Shown piece by piece: positions 18,633 to 27,770 of a DNA stretch of 64,000 nucleotides (the stretch's first letter is position 1; each line of letters begins with the position of its first letter). The notes beneath the pieces are model-generated. The model was not told the DNA's origin. It saw only the letters and a list, made by a program, of their open reading frames with translations, and made no database searches. Position numbers and translations under genes: made by a program. Source of the DNA: Staphylococcus cohnii subsp. cohnii (GTDB lineage: Bacteria > Bacillota > Bacilli > Staphylococcales > Staphylococcaceae); the NCBI RefSeq assembly GCF_002902365.1, contig NZ_PPQC01000046.1, positions 78,905 through 142,904 on the forward strand, written 5' to 3'.

Positions 18633-20093
18633 TCAAATGATATTAAAAAATGATTGTAAATATTCAATTGTATCGTTGTTAATTTCATATTGCTTTTTTA
18701 CTTTTCCTTTTTCTAAATGAAGCACTTCATCTGCACAAGCGAGTAACATTTCATAATCATGAGTTATAACTAATACTGTGTGTCCTTCATTTGCCAATTG
18801 GTTAATAATTGTACTCATTTCCCGCATATGGTGACCATCTAAACCGCTAGAAGGTTCATCAAAAATCAATATATCCCTTTTCGTTTCTACTGCACTAGCA
18901 ATAGCTAAACGCTGCTTCTCACCTCCAGATAGTGACAAAGGATGTCTGTCTAGATGTTCAGAAATACTATAGTTTTGCAAACACCGCTTAATTGTCTCAT
19001 CATTTAAAGTTGGATTACTTAACCTCAGTTCTTCTTCCACACTTTCAGCAAATAATTGATTGTTAACATCTTGAAATACCAAATAAGCTTCTGCAAGACT
19101 TTGTTGTGGTGTTACCCACTTTTCTCCAGTATTAATAGTCCCTTTAAATTTTTTTTCGACTCCAGTTAAACAGCGCGCAAATGTTGATTTACCTGAACCA
19201 TTATGGCCAATAATCGCTGTCACTTTTCCCTTACTGATACTGATATCATCTATATCTAAAGTTAATTTTTGCCTTCTTTTATATCTAAAATAGTAATTTT
19301 GTAAACTTAAGTAACCCACTTTATTATTCACTTTAGTTTTTACTTGCAATTGTTCTAAATGAATAGCTCTTAATCCTAGCTTTGCTAATTGTTTATTTGA
19401 TAACTTATTAAATTGTTCATTTTCATAAATTGCACTTATTTTTCCGTCATCCATTATCATAAAACGGTCAGCTATTTTAGTTAAATAGTGTAATCGATGT
19501 TCAGCAATAATAATTGTTTTACCTTCCGCTTTCCAAGTTTTGATCATTTGTTGTAACTTTAACATTGTATTAAAATCTAAATTTGACGATGGCTCGTCCA
19601 AAATAATCAATTCGTGACCATATACTTGAATAGCACTGCAAGATAGCAATTGTTTTTCACCGCCAGACAAATTAAATATATCCCTATCTAAAAGGTGTTT
19701 AAAATTAAACTGTTCAGCGGTTTCTTTGATTCGTGTCATAATCCGACTAGCTGATACACCATAATTTTCAAGTTCAAATGCAAGTTCACTTGTCGTGTTC
19801 AAACAAAAAAATTGTGATCTTGGGTTTTGGAAAACAGAGCCACTTTGTTGCGTTAACTCATAAACATCTTGCTGTTGTGTATCTTTATGATTTATTAAAA
19901 TTTGGCCATCCATATCTCCCTTATAAAAGTTAGGAATAATACCATTAAGCAACCTCGTCAAGGTAGTTTTTCCACAGCCTGAAGTCCCAGTTAAACAAAT
20001 AACCTCACCATCTTCAATAGTAAGGTTAATATTATTTAATATCTTGCTTTTGCTTTCTTCGTATTTAAAAGATACATCTTTAAATTGAATCAT
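18633..20093 (-). CDS. ECF transporter ATPase, two fused ABC domains
   Basis: 486 aa with two complete nucleotide-binding domains. NBD1 (about 1-230) has Walker A GTSGCGKTTL, signature LSGGEKQLL and Walker B LIILDEPSS. NBD2 (about 265-480) has GHNGSGKST, LSGGEKQRL and ILIFDEPSSGLD. This fused EcfA-A' layout energises an energy-coupling-factor importer together with the T protein 9 nt upstream and the S protein before it. Last gene of a leftward three-gene operon. It is a dedicated (group I) ECF system because the S gene is in the operon. See the S protein for the substrate question. Confidence 0.93.
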   Translation of the reverse strand: MIQFKDVSFKYEESKSKILNNINLTIEDGEVICLTGTSGCGKTTLTRLLNGIIPNFYKGDMDGQILINHKDTQQQDVYELTQQSGSVFQNPRSQFFCLNTTSELAFELENYGVSASRIMTRIKETAEQFNFKHLLDRDIFNLSGGEKQLLSCSAIQVYGHELIILDEPSSNLDFNTMLKLQQMIKTWKAEGKTIIIAEHRLHYLTKIADRFMIMDDGKISAIYENEQFNKLSNKQLAKLGLRAIHLEQLQVKTKVNNKVGYLSLQNYYFRYKRRQKLTLDIDDISISKGKVTAIIGHNGSGKSTFARCLTGVEKKFKGTINTGEKWVTPQQSLAEAYLVFQDVNNQLFAESVEEELRLSNPTLNDETIKRCLQNYSISEHLDRHPLSLSGGEKQRLAIASAVETKRDILIFDEPSSGLDGHHMREMSTIINQLANEGHTVLVITHDYEMLLACADEVLHLEKGKVKKQYEINNDTIEYLQSFFNII

Positions 20094-20102
20094 ATTCTAC
20101 CC

Positions 20103-20822
20103 TCACATTACATAATAAATGATACAAAGTAACAGTATTAATATTAATAACAACCAATCTAACCAACGAATTTTAAGTGAAATGATTGATGTTCGTCTAT
20201 GCGTTAAATTCAAACCGCGTGTAATTGAAGCAATTGTTAATTCGTTACCAATTTTCACAATACTGTTTAGTAATGGGACAACACGATATTCAACATATTG
20301 TATTGGATGTATGAAGGCGATTTTCAAAGTTATACCTCTCATTTTCATAGCATCCTTTATAGCAGCCGATTCTTCTCTAATTGTTGGCAAAAACCTAAAC
20401 ATAACGGCAATTGGAATTGTGATTTTTCTTGACAATTTCATCCGTTCCAATCCTGTTATTAACACTTCAATTTGTGTAGTTTTAAAAATATAATAGCCCA
20501 TTGCGAGTGAAGGTAAAAAACGTGTTACGATGCCTGAAGGTACAAAAATTAATAATGTAGCAACTTGGTTACCATCAATCGTTACAAATGCTTCTCCATA
20601 CCACGCTATCACAGTTAAAATCAAAACGGATAACCCTATTGTGTATTTCTTAATACATAATAATAGTAATGCCGGAACAAGTATTATTATTGCTCTTAAA
20701 TACACTTCAACACCTGTAACGCCACCTGTTAATGCAACTAAAGATATCATCAAGATTAACGCGATTTTTATTCTTGGGTCTAAATTTAATAAATGGGTCT
20801 GTGGGATAGTTTGACTATACAT
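20103..20822 (-). CDS. ECF transporter transmembrane component T
   Basis: 239 aa. About five hydrophobic helices, with N-terminal HLLNLDPRIKIALIL typical of the EcfT/CbiQ family. Two cytosolic coupling helices carry the conserved Arg-Gly motifs: DAMKMRGITL and IASITRGLNLTHRR. These dock on the two ATPase domains. It lies one base after the S gene and 9 nt before the ATPase gene, so the three are translated as one unit. Confidence 0.9.
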   Translation of the reverse strand: MYSQTIPQTHLLNLDPRIKIALILMISLVALTGGVTGVEVYLRAIIILVPALLLLCIKKYTIGLSVLILTVIAWYGEAFVTIDGNQVATLLIFVPSGIVTRFLPSLAMGYYIFKTTQIEVLITGLERMKLSRKITIPIAVMFRFLPTIREESAAIKDAMKMRGITLKIAFIHPIQYVEYRVVPLLNSIVKIGNELTIASITRGLNLTHRRTSIISLKIRWLDWLLLILILLLCIIYYVM

Positions 20823-20823
20823 T

Positions 20824-21408
20824 TTAAATCATACCTGTACGTTTGAAATGTTTTTTTAAAATTAATTTTGCTATATAAACGCCAATCCATGCACCAATTA
20901 TTGTAGTAATAATAATAACTGGTATCATTTCAACAGAAAATAAAGTGGCTACAGTTTTCTCATATTCAATACCGTATTTGTCTTGAATAAAAGATAAATA
21001 TGAATTTCTCATAAAGTAAAATGGTATAAATGTACCAATAGGCCAAAATGAAAAGAGCATATAGCCTAAACAATTGTATTTCCAGCTTTTATAGTGTTTC
21101 ATTGCCATTAAGCCATCTGCAATTAATATAACTGGTATACTAAATATCAACGCAATCCATGGATGCCCCATTATAGCTAAAATAAGACTTACAATCGTAC
21201 CACATATCGTCAATGCTCCAAATTTTTGAACTTTTGATATCAGTAATAGAATAGGTATGCCACCTATTAAACCAACCATTGCAGGAAGCAATAACATGAA
21301 TATAGGTATAATACCTAAAATGCCAGGAGGTGCTATAAAAATAAAATATATTGCCGTAAAGAGTCCTATATTTATTAAATCTTTAACTTCTATCTTACTA
21401 TTATTCAT
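20824..21408 (-). CDS. ECF transporter substrate-capture component (Trep_Strep/MptS-like family)
   Basis: 194 aa, about six hydrophobic segments, first gene of the operon. The start (VKDLINIGLFTAIYFI) and IPIFMLLLPAMVGLIGGIPILLLISKVQKFGAL match the pattern of the Trep_Strep group of S components. No vitamin-specific motif (riboflavin, thiamin, biotin, cobalt) is evident to me. A Fur-box-like sequence lies about 95 nt upstream. S. lugdunensis LhaSTA and S. pyogenes SiaFGH are ECF-type systems linked to heme or iron, so iron, heme or metallophore import is a reasonable hypothesis; the substrate is not shown by sequence. Confidence 0.78.
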   Translation of the reverse strand: MNNSKIEVKDLINIGLFTAIYFIFIAPPGILGIIPIFMLLLPAMVGLIGGIPILLLISKVQKFGALTICGTIVSLILAIMGHPWIALIFSIPVILIADGLMAMKHYKSWKYNCLGYMLFSFWPIGTFIPFYFMRNSYLSFIQDKYGIEYEKTVATLFSVEMIPVIIITTIIGAWIGVYIAKLILKKHFKRTGMI

Positions 21409-21952
21409 CTAAAACTCCCTCTTTACACATAACGATAAATATTAATATTACAAATATACATAACTAAGCTATAACATCATTGTAGACTCAAAATACTATA
21501 ATTGAAAACAATTATCAATTACAGCGTATTACATAGCTCCTATTATTTATATTATAAACGAAAAACTTCTCAAAAACGAACTATCCATTTCACATTTATA
21601 TATATTCATTTATCCTCATTTTTCATAAAAATCAATACGTCATTTCTAAAAACAAAGATAATACATATTTATCATCATACCATTCATTTCTCAAGATTAT
21701 ATGTGTTATATTACATTTTTTAAGTGTTATTCAACTTTAAATTTTCAGAATATATTTACAATTTCGAATTTTCTTAGTATATTCATACGTATCACTACTT
21801 CATTCCATTTTTAAAAATTAATGAAGTAAACGAAAAATATTTAATAACACCTTTCTCTTTAAACAACGGGATATGAAGTAAAAGGTGTGTATTTAATTTG
21901 TATAACTATTAAACCGACTTATATTAAGTAATACATGGGAGGATTGAAATTT
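21409..21952. other. Long AT-rich divergent promoter region
   Basis: 544 bases between the ECF operon and the PLP enzyme. Apart from the Fur-like site at 21503-21517 I see no gene or stable hairpin. The frame at 21502-21723 is low-complexity Tyr/His/Phe-rich translation of AT-rich DNA with no ribosome site. Confidence 0.6.
21503..21517 (-). promoter_or_regulatory. Fur-box-like site upstream of the ECF operon
   Basis: Read on the minus strand, TGATAATTGTTTTCA matches the 7-1-7 Fur consensus TGATAATNATTATCA at 12 of the 14 defined positions. It lies about 95 nt upstream of the first ECF gene. No other intergenic region I scanned showed as good a match. Confidence 0.55.
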
Positions 21953-23299
21953 ATGGAAAAAATGGAGAGAGCCGCACAATTAATCAATGAAGATAGTCAG
22001 TATTTTGCGAAACCGGGAAGGATAAAATACTATCCATTAGCTATTTCTCATGGGTATGGCGCAACACTCGTTGATATGGATGGCAATACATATATCGATT
22101 TACTTGCGAGTGCTAGTTCACAAAATGTAGGACATGCACCTCAACCAGTGTCAGATGCTATTAAATCACAAGTAGATAAATTCATACACTATACGCCTGC
22201 TTATATGTATCATGAACCTTTAGTTAAACTTGCTAAGAAACTCTGTGAAATTGCACCAGGGGATTATGAAAAGCGTGTACTTTTCGGACTTTCTGGTTCA
22301 GATGCAAACGATGGCATCGTTAAACTTGCAAGAGCGTATACAGGAAGACCTTATATCATCAGTTTCGTCAATGCTTATCACGGCTCTACATATGGATCAT
22401 TATCGATGTCTGCCATAAGTTTAAACATGAGAAAAAAATACGGCCCAATGTTACCAGGATTCTATCATATTCCATTCCCTGATAGCTACAGAGGTATGTT
22501 TGGTAGTCCAAACGCTAACACTATTGATGAATACCTTGCGCCGCTTAAAGAAATGTTTGAAAAATACGTACCTGCCGAAGAAGTAGCTTGTATCATGATT
22601 GAAACGATACAAGGTGATGGTGGATTATTAGAACCAGTCGATGGTTACTTTAAAGCTTTACAAGATTTATGCAAGGAACACGGCATATTGTTAGCAGTAG
22701 ATGACATCCAACAAGGGCTTGGTCGTACCGGTGAATGGAGTTCAGTTTCACATTATCATATTGAACCAGATTTGATTACATTTGGAAAATCGTTAGCCGG
22801 CGGTCTGCCTATGTCTGCAATTGTAGGTCGTGCTGAAATAATGGATACATTAGAAGCGCCAGCACATTTATTTACAACTGGAGCTAATCCAGTGAGCTGT
22901 GAAGCGGCATTGGCTACAATTGGTATGATAGAGGACGAAAATTTACTTCAAGCGAGTACAGATAAAGGTGAGTATGTACGTCAACGTATGGATTCATGGA
23001 TCGAACGATTTAAAGCTGTTGGAGATGTTAGAGGTAAAGGGTTATCTATTGGTATAGATATTGTTTCTGATAAAGAAAATAAGACACGTGATGCGGAAGC
23101 CGCATTAAAAATTTGCAATCGCTGTTTTGATAATGGTGTTGTGATTATTGCAGTAGCTGGAAATGTACTCCGTTTTCAACCTCCGTTAGTCATAACGTAT
23201 AACCAACTTGATACAGCATTAAATGTCTTAGAATCTGCGCTTGAAGATTTAGCATCTGGAAAATTAGACAATTACGACATTGCTGGTCAAGGTTGGTAA
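21953..23299 (+). CDS. Class III PLP aminotransferase fold, isoleucine 2-epimerase-like
   Basis: 448 aa from ATG 21953; the upstream ATG at 21935 overlaps the GGGAGG site that serves the later start. Fold-type I features: LSGSDANDGIVKLARAYTGRPY, VNAYHGSTYGS, the PLP Asp region AVDDIQQGLGRTG, the Schiff-base Lys in ITFGKSLAGG, and HLFTTGANPVSC. It aligns closely from memory with Lactobacillus isoleucine 2-epimerase (LLASAS-NVGH, HYTPAY, GPMLP, RFQPPLVI). That makes racemisation or epimerisation of branched-chain amino acids as likely as transamination (4-aminobutyrate type). A predicted permease starts 17 nt downstream, suggesting one amino-acid unit. Confidence 0.8.
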   Translation: MEKMERAAQLINEDSQYFAKPGRIKYYPLAISHGYGATLVDMDGNTYIDLLASASSQNVGHAPQPVSDAIKSQVDKFIHYTPAYMYHEPLVKLAKKLCEIAPGDYEKRVLFGLSGSDANDGIVKLARAYTGRPYIISFVNAYHGSTYGSLSMSAISLNMRKKYGPMLPGFYHIPFPDSYRGMFGSPNANTIDEYLAPLKEMFEKYVPAEEVACIMIETIQGDGGLLEPVDGYFKALQDLCKEHGILLAVDDIQQGLGRTGEWSSVSHYHIEPDLITFGKSLAGGLPMSAIVGRAEIMDTLEAPAHLFTTGANPVSCEAALATIGMIEDENLLQASTDKGEYVRQRMDSWIERFKAVGDVRGKGLSIGIDIVSDKENKTRDAEAALKICNRCFDNGVVIIAVAGNVLRFQPPLVITYNQLDTALNVLESALEDLASGKLDNYDIAGQGW

Positions 23300-23316
23300 A
23301 ATTGGAGGGATCAATG

Positions 23317-24405
23317 ATGCAACAACAAATAAAACTCACAAATGTTATAAAACTTAGCGGTGCTTACATCGCTTATCTCATAGGTTCTGGTTTTGCAACT
23401 GGACAAGAAGTTATGCAATTTTTTGCATCCTTTGGTATATATGGTATATTCGGAGCTTTAGTTAGCGCATTATTATTCTGTTTACTTGGCTCCACTTTAA
23501 TGATGAAGGGATTTGATCTTCAATTAAAACAGCCAGGCAGAATATTTAAATACTATTGTGGCAATATATTAGGTACACTAATTGAATATTTTACACTTAT
23601 TTTTATTTTTAGCATTGTTGTCATCATGATTGCTGGTACAGGAGCTGTTGTAGCAGAACAATTCCATCTCCCAAATCTAGTGGGTGTGCTAGGTATGGGC
23701 ATTGTCGCAATGATTACAGTTATTTTAGGATTACAAAAGTTAGTTGATATTATTGGTACTGTTGGACCGATCATTGTGATATTAACAATTGGTATTTGCT
23801 TAATTGTTTTCTTCTCAAATATCGGTAGTTTATCTAATATGCTCTATTTACCAGAAAGCGCTAAAAATTTACAACCAACAACACATTGGTGGCAATCTGG
23901 CGGATTGTTTTTCTGTTACAACATCTTAGCAGGCAGTATCTTCTTTTCACAACTTGGTCAACAATCAAATAGTAGAAAAGAAGCTGGTATTACTGGAATT
24001 GTTGGAGGCTCTGTGTTGATGTTAACAGTAATTGTAATGATTATTGCTTTATTAGTACATTCTGATCATGTATTTGAATTAGAAGTCCCTGTACTTTATT
24101 TAGGTACTACAATTGCACCGTTTATAGCATTTATATTTTCAGTATGTATTTTATTAGGGATTTATTCTACAACTGCACCAATGTATTGGTTAGTTAAAAA
24201 TGAATTTATGAAGATTTTCCCATCAAAACTTAGCGTTCCTGTAACAGTTGTGTTAGGTATTGTTTTTATTATTTGTGGTACATTACCTTTTGGAGAATTA
24301 GTATCCATTATATATCCATTTGTAGGTTATATAGGAGCAATTGTTGTAGTGATCATTTTTGTGCGTACGTTATATAATAATTTCGTCAATAAACGTAGTA
24401 CATAA
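23317..24405 (+). CDS. YkvI-type membrane transporter, likely amino acid related
   Basis: About 363 aa; GGAGGG is 7 nt before ATG 23317 and 4 nt before the adjacent ATG 23314. About ten hydrophobic helices. The N-terminus KLSGAYIAYLIGSGFATGQEVMQFF is typical of the YkvI group, distantly related to the LeuT-fold amino acid transporters: an unwound first helix with the GSGFATGQE motif. It is coupled to the PLP enzyme, so it may import that enzyme's substrate or export its product. Ends at a strong terminator. Confidence 0.78.
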   Translation: MQQQIKLTNVIKLSGAYIAYLIGSGFATGQEVMQFFASFGIYGIFGALVSALLFCLLGSTLMMKGFDLQLKQPGRIFKYYCGNILGTLIEYFTLIFIFSIVVIMIAGTGAVVAEQFHLPNLVGVLGMGIVAMITVILGLQKLVDIIGTVGPIIVILTIGICLIVFFSNIGSLSNMLYLPESAKNLQPTTHWWQSGGLFFCYNILAGSIFFSQLGQQSNSRKEAGITGIVGGSVLMLTVIVMIIALLVHSDHVFELEVPVLYLGTTIAPFIAFIFSVCILLGIYSTTAPMYWLVKNEFMKIFPSKLSVPVTVVLGIVFIICGTLPFGELVSIIYPFVGYIGAIVVVIIFVRTLYNNFVNKRST

Positions 24406-24424
24406 ATGACAGCCGTTAAAATTC

Positions 24425-24470
24425 AAAAAAAGGTCCAAGACATCAATTTATGTCTTGGACCTTTTTTATT
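24425..24470. terminator. Strong bidirectional terminator
   Basis: AAAAAAGGTCCAAGACAT and ATGTCTTGGACCTTTTTT are perfect complements over a 6-nt loop. The hairpin separates convergent ykvI-like and capD. Confidence 0.93.
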
Positions 24471-24488
24471 GGGTTTATTGAAAATAGA

Positions 24489-26081
24489 CTATCTATTACC
24501 CACATCATGACCGATTTCTACTGTTTTATCATTTTTATTATAAAGCGCAGCTTGTACACTTCCAAAGTTAGGATCATTACGTTTTTCTTCAATTTCAAAA
24601 CCTAAACTTTTGAAAATGTCTATATCTTGCTGATCTGTAGCATTTTCGTAAAAGATTTTTCCTCCATCGTTATAAAAACGTGGTTTATCAATAGATTCTT
24701 GTAGTGTACCATCGCTACGTAAGTAATCAATAATAACCTCATTGAGCGTAGTCGGAATTTTGTTACCACCTGGTGTTCCTATACCCATGTAATAATCTGG
24801 TCCAACTACGATGCTCGGTGAAGTAAATGAGCGTGGTTGCTTATGTTTGGCACCATAGTTTGGACTAGATGGATTAGAAGAGAAGTTACTTAATGAATTA
24901 TTCATATAGAATCCTTCTTTTACATACTCCCCTGAACCAAAGAAGCTTGCTAACGTATTCGTTGTACTTGTCAACTGTCCATCTTTATCAACAACCACAA
25001 AGTGTGTTGTGCTCGTATTATCAATGTTATTTGTATTGAAATTACTTTCAAAATTAATTTCATTTAATCTACCTAACAGGTAATCTTGGGAAAGATATTC
25101 ATCATAGTCTTCATCTTGCCCATTTACAATATCCCTATTTCGGTACATCAAATCTCTAGATTTTAAAATACCAGTGATATAATCCAAACGATCACCTTGA
25201 GCTGCTTGATTATTAGTAGCTTCATCAATTTCTAAACCTTGTAGCATCAGTGATCCTCCTAAAGGATTAGATGCAGCATAAACTTTATTATTTAAATAGT
25301 CTGTACTTACTGGCTCTTTTTTCTCTGTTTTATAACTTTGGAAATCTTTTTCTGTCAGTTTGTCATCCGTTTGCTTAGTGATACTTTTACCAACTTTATC
25401 ATAGAAATAATTAGGCCCGTTATCTCTGATACCTTTTAATGTTTTAGCTAAAGCTGGTTGCTTAATGACATCACCTTCTCTTTTGGTTTGTTCTCCTTCA
25501 AAGAAAGGTGAATCTCTATCTACATCTGAACCATATAGTTTCAAACTTCTTTCTAATTCTGAATCAACTTCAAAGCCTTCTTCAGCTAAAGGAATAACAT
25601 AGTTCATGATTTTCTTTCTATCCATTTTCCCTGCTTCTTTATGAGCATCTTCAAGACCTCGAACGAAACCTGGAACACCAATTTTATCTTTTTGCTTGTA
25701 ATTAAAAGAAGAAATATCTTTATACTGCCATTGTTTTGGTGCAACATTTTCTTGACCATCGTAAGCCAGCATCGCACCTCCGCCACCTAGGCCAGAAGAG
25801 TGTGGTTCAGTTACAGCAAGAGCATATGACACTCCGATTGACGCGTCAACTGCGTTACCACCATCTTTCAATATTTTTTCTCCAACACGTGTAGCAATCG
25901 GATTATTTGAAGCTACACCGTAATTTTTATCCGATATGTCTTGTTGATGATCCGCAATTTTATTTTCATATAAATCATCTTTATCATAATTATCCTTTTT
26001 TGTAATCATATAAAATGCAAAGGATATGATAATAGTAAGGAGTAATATTACGATGAGCGTTTTTTTATTATAAATACTCAT
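24489..26081 (-). CDS. capD: Gamma-glutamyltransferase-type capsule depolymerase/anchoring enzyme
   Basis: 530 aa. An N-terminal signal anchor (LIVILLLTIIISFAFYMI, about 9-26) puts it outside the membrane. The Ntn-hydrolase fold of GGT is visible: NPIATRVGEKILKDGGNAVDASIGVSYALAVTEPHSSGLGGGG in pieces over residues 60-105, then the autoprocessing and nucleophile Thr in NTSTTHFVVVD near residue 360, and the oxyanion glycines near GTPGGNK. CapD homologues cut poly-gamma-glutamate and, in Bacillus anthracis, attach it to peptidoglycan. Last gene of the cap operon; its ribosome site AAAGGAG lies inside the end of capE. Confidence 0.9.
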   Translation of the reverse strand: MSIYNKKTLIVILLLTIIISFAFYMITKKDNYDKDDLYENKIADHQQDISDKNYGVASNNPIATRVGEKILKDGGNAVDASIGVSYALAVTEPHSSGLGGGGAMLAYDGQENVAPKQWQYKDISSFNYKQKDKIGVPGFVRGLEDAHKEAGKMDRKKIMNYVIPLAEEGFEVDSELERSLKLYGSDVDRDSPFFEGEQTKREGDVIKQPALAKTLKGIRDNGPNYFYDKVGKSITKQTDDKLTEKDFQSYKTEKKEPVSTDYLNNKVYAASNPLGGSLMLQGLEIDEATNNQAAQGDRLDYITGILKSRDLMYRNRDIVNGQDEDYDEYLSQDYLLGRLNEINFESNFNTNNIDNTSTTHFVVVDKDGQLTSTTNTLASFFGSGEYVKEGFYMNNSLSNFSSNPSSPNYGAKHKQPRSFTSPSIVVGPDYYMGIGTPGGNKIPTTLNEVIIDYLRSDGTLQESIDKPRFYNDGGKIFYENATDQQDIDIFKSLGFEIEEKRNDPNFGSVQAALYNKNDKTVEIGHDVGNR

Positions 26082-26083
26082 AG

Positions 26084-26242
26084 CTAAGCTCCTTTAGATA
26101 AATATTGATGGTGTAAAGATTTAAGTTCATTTTGTTCATAACGGTCTAAACCTTCGTTCGCTCTAGCGAATACAATTAGTAAGAATATTATCAACACAAC
26201 TGCAATGATTGTAATACTTACCCAATGATCTTTAATGTTCAT
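26084..26242 (-). CDS. capE: Small capsule accessory membrane peptide CapE/PgsE-like
   Basis: A 52-aa frame reads MNIKDHWVSI, then a single hydrophobic helix, then ARANEGLDRYEQNELK and a stop at 26084. GGAGG lies 8 nt before the ATG. It overlaps the 3' end of capA by 11 nt and stops 2 nt before capD, so it is translationally coupled. PgsE/CapE peptides of about 50 aa sit in this place in Bacillus and staphylococcal polyglutamate operons and support polymer synthesis. Short enough to be missed by automatic calling. Confidence 0.85.
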   Translation of the reverse strand: MNIKDHWVSITIIAVVLIIFLLIVFARANEGLDRYEQNELKSLHHQYLSKGA

Positions 26243-27302
26243 ACGTATAACCTCCATTCTCTTTTTTAAGATTTATATTGTCACCTTTAATGTTATTTAA
26301 TAATTTTGTTTCTTCAATTTTGTTAGGTGTAGATTTAGTCAATTTACCGCCCACTGATTTGATCGGCGTAATCATGAATTTAGAATTTTTACCGTTCCAA
26401 TTCTGTTGGACAGCTAAACCTTGTTTATTCTTTGATAAAAAACCTTCTGAAGTTACATTACCTAAACTATAAAAAATGCTGGCATCTTTATAATTTTCAA
26501 TTTCCTGAACAACTGTGTTATGTCCGACGATAACATCAGCACCTGCATCTACTAAAGAGTGTGCATATTTTTTTTGCCTTGTTGTTACTGACCTTTCATC
26601 GGTTATACCCCAGTCGACATTAACGACTACATAATCATTTTTTTCTTTCAATTTTTTTATTAACGGAACATAAATATTAGGTTCCAAGCTGATGGATGTA
26701 GTGTTTTTTAAAGGATCGGTGTAATCAGACTCAACGTCTGTAAAGGAAACATTAGCTACTTTTTTACCTTTTACCGTTTGTTGTACTGTTTTACTGTTGA
26801 TAGGATTAGAACCATTACCAGTTAAAAAATTATATCCATTTTGAGCCTCAACAGCTTTACTAAAATCTCTTGCTGTAATGTTATCAGTAACTTGATTTAT
26901 AATATTTAAACTTTTAATATTTAAACTTTTTAAAAACATTACATTTTCTAAATTTTTATTAATATTTGTTTTTCTATCATCTGAAAACTTGGTTAAATTC
27001 AAGCTTGCTGTAGAATAATCACTATCTTTCAACATGTTTTCGACAGCACTAAAAGTATCATTAATATTGTTTTTTCTTGTATGTTTGTTTAATTCCACAT
27101 TACCTAGATATGTTAGCTTAATTTCATCTTTTCCTTTATTCATAGCTTTAACAGGCTCAAAATCCTGATGCTTCAACACAAATACTAACAAAATCAACGC
27201 TATAATTAATATCAAGCCGGTATATATGGAATTCCTTCTTTTATGGCGTTTTGTCCATTTCAAAACACGCTCATCGATAGAGAATCGTTTAGATTGCTTC
27301 AT
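26232..27302 (-). CDS. capA: Poly-gamma-glutamate export/synthesis protein, metallophosphatase fold
   Basis: 356 aa. A basic N-terminus and one helix (YTGLILIIALILLVFVL, about 27-43) anchor it, with the rest extracellular. PGA_cap family pattern: KLTYLGNVELNKHTRKN at the start of the domain, VVVNVDWGI, then GADVIVGHNTVVQEIE and IFYSLGN. The usual first Asp (GD) is GN here (LTYLGNVEL), as is common in staphylococcal versions as far as I recall. It is needed for polymer export or chain release with CapB and CapC. Starts 14 nt after capC. Confidence 0.9.
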   Translation of the reverse strand: MKQSKRFSIDERVLKWTKRHKRRNSIYTGLILIIALILLVFVLKHQDFEPVKAMNKGKDEIKLTYLGNVELNKHTRKNNINDTFSAVENMLKDSDYSTASLNLTKFSDDRKTNINKNLENVMFLKSLNIKSLNIINQVTDNITARDFSKAVEAQNGYNFLTGNGSNPINSKTVQQTVKGKKVANVSFTDVESDYTDPLKNTTSISLEPNIYVPLIKKLKEKNDYVVVNVDWGITDERSVTTRQKKYAHSLVDAGADVIVGHNTVVQEIENYKDASIFYSLGNVTSEGFLSKNKQGLAVQQNWNGKNSKFMITPIKSVGGKLTKSTPNKIEETKLLNNIKGDNINLKKENGGYTYEH

Positions 27303-27316
27303 ATATCTGCTCCTTA

Positions 27317-27769
27317 CTAATTAATAAAGCTATAAAAGAATAAAACAATGTATGTAATACATGTTAATAACATACATGTAGATAAAGTAATTACAACACC
27401 TTGTTTTTGTATAGTATTTGCAATGATACCTGGTATTACGACGCCAATACCAGACATTTCTACCATCTCAAACGGGGTTAAGGGATAAATTAAGTCAAAT
27501 ACAAATTTTAATACCATTCCGGTTAATATCATTGCAGCAAATTTCCTGCGCCCGTAGAGAATGACAAAGCGACTAATACCATGGTTCACAATAAAATATG
27601 TAATGCAACTAATGATTAATACAGATAGTAGCATGATTGGTTGATCAAAAATGAGTGCTAGATATCCTGGTACAACTAATCCAGCAGGACTAATACCGAA
27701 TTTCTCGGCAAAAATGAGGCTTAAAACGATCCCCACGAATAATGAAAAATATAACTCTGAACCTATCAT
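27317..27769 (-). CDS. capC: Poly-gamma-glutamate synthase membrane subunit
   Basis: 150 aa, almost entirely hydrophobic with four to five helices and a typical GISPAGLVVPGYLAL segment of the CapC/PgsC family. It partners CapB in the membrane polymerase. The ATG lies one base after the capB stop, with the AAGGGA ribosome site inside the last capB codons. Confidence 0.93.
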   Translation of the reverse strand: MIGSELYFSLFVGIVLSLIFAEKFGISPAGLVVPGYLALIFDQPIMLLSVLIISCITYFIVNHGISRFVILYGRRKFAAMILTGMVLKFVFDLIYPLTPFEMVEMSGIGVVIPGIIANTIQKQGVVITLSTCMLLTCITYIVLFFYSFIN

Positions 27770-27770
27770 A

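Noticed and set aside
21502..21723. Plus-strand frame of 73 aa in the long AT-rich gap
   Set aside because: Low-complexity Tyr/His/Phe translation, no ribosome site, begins inside the Fur-like site.
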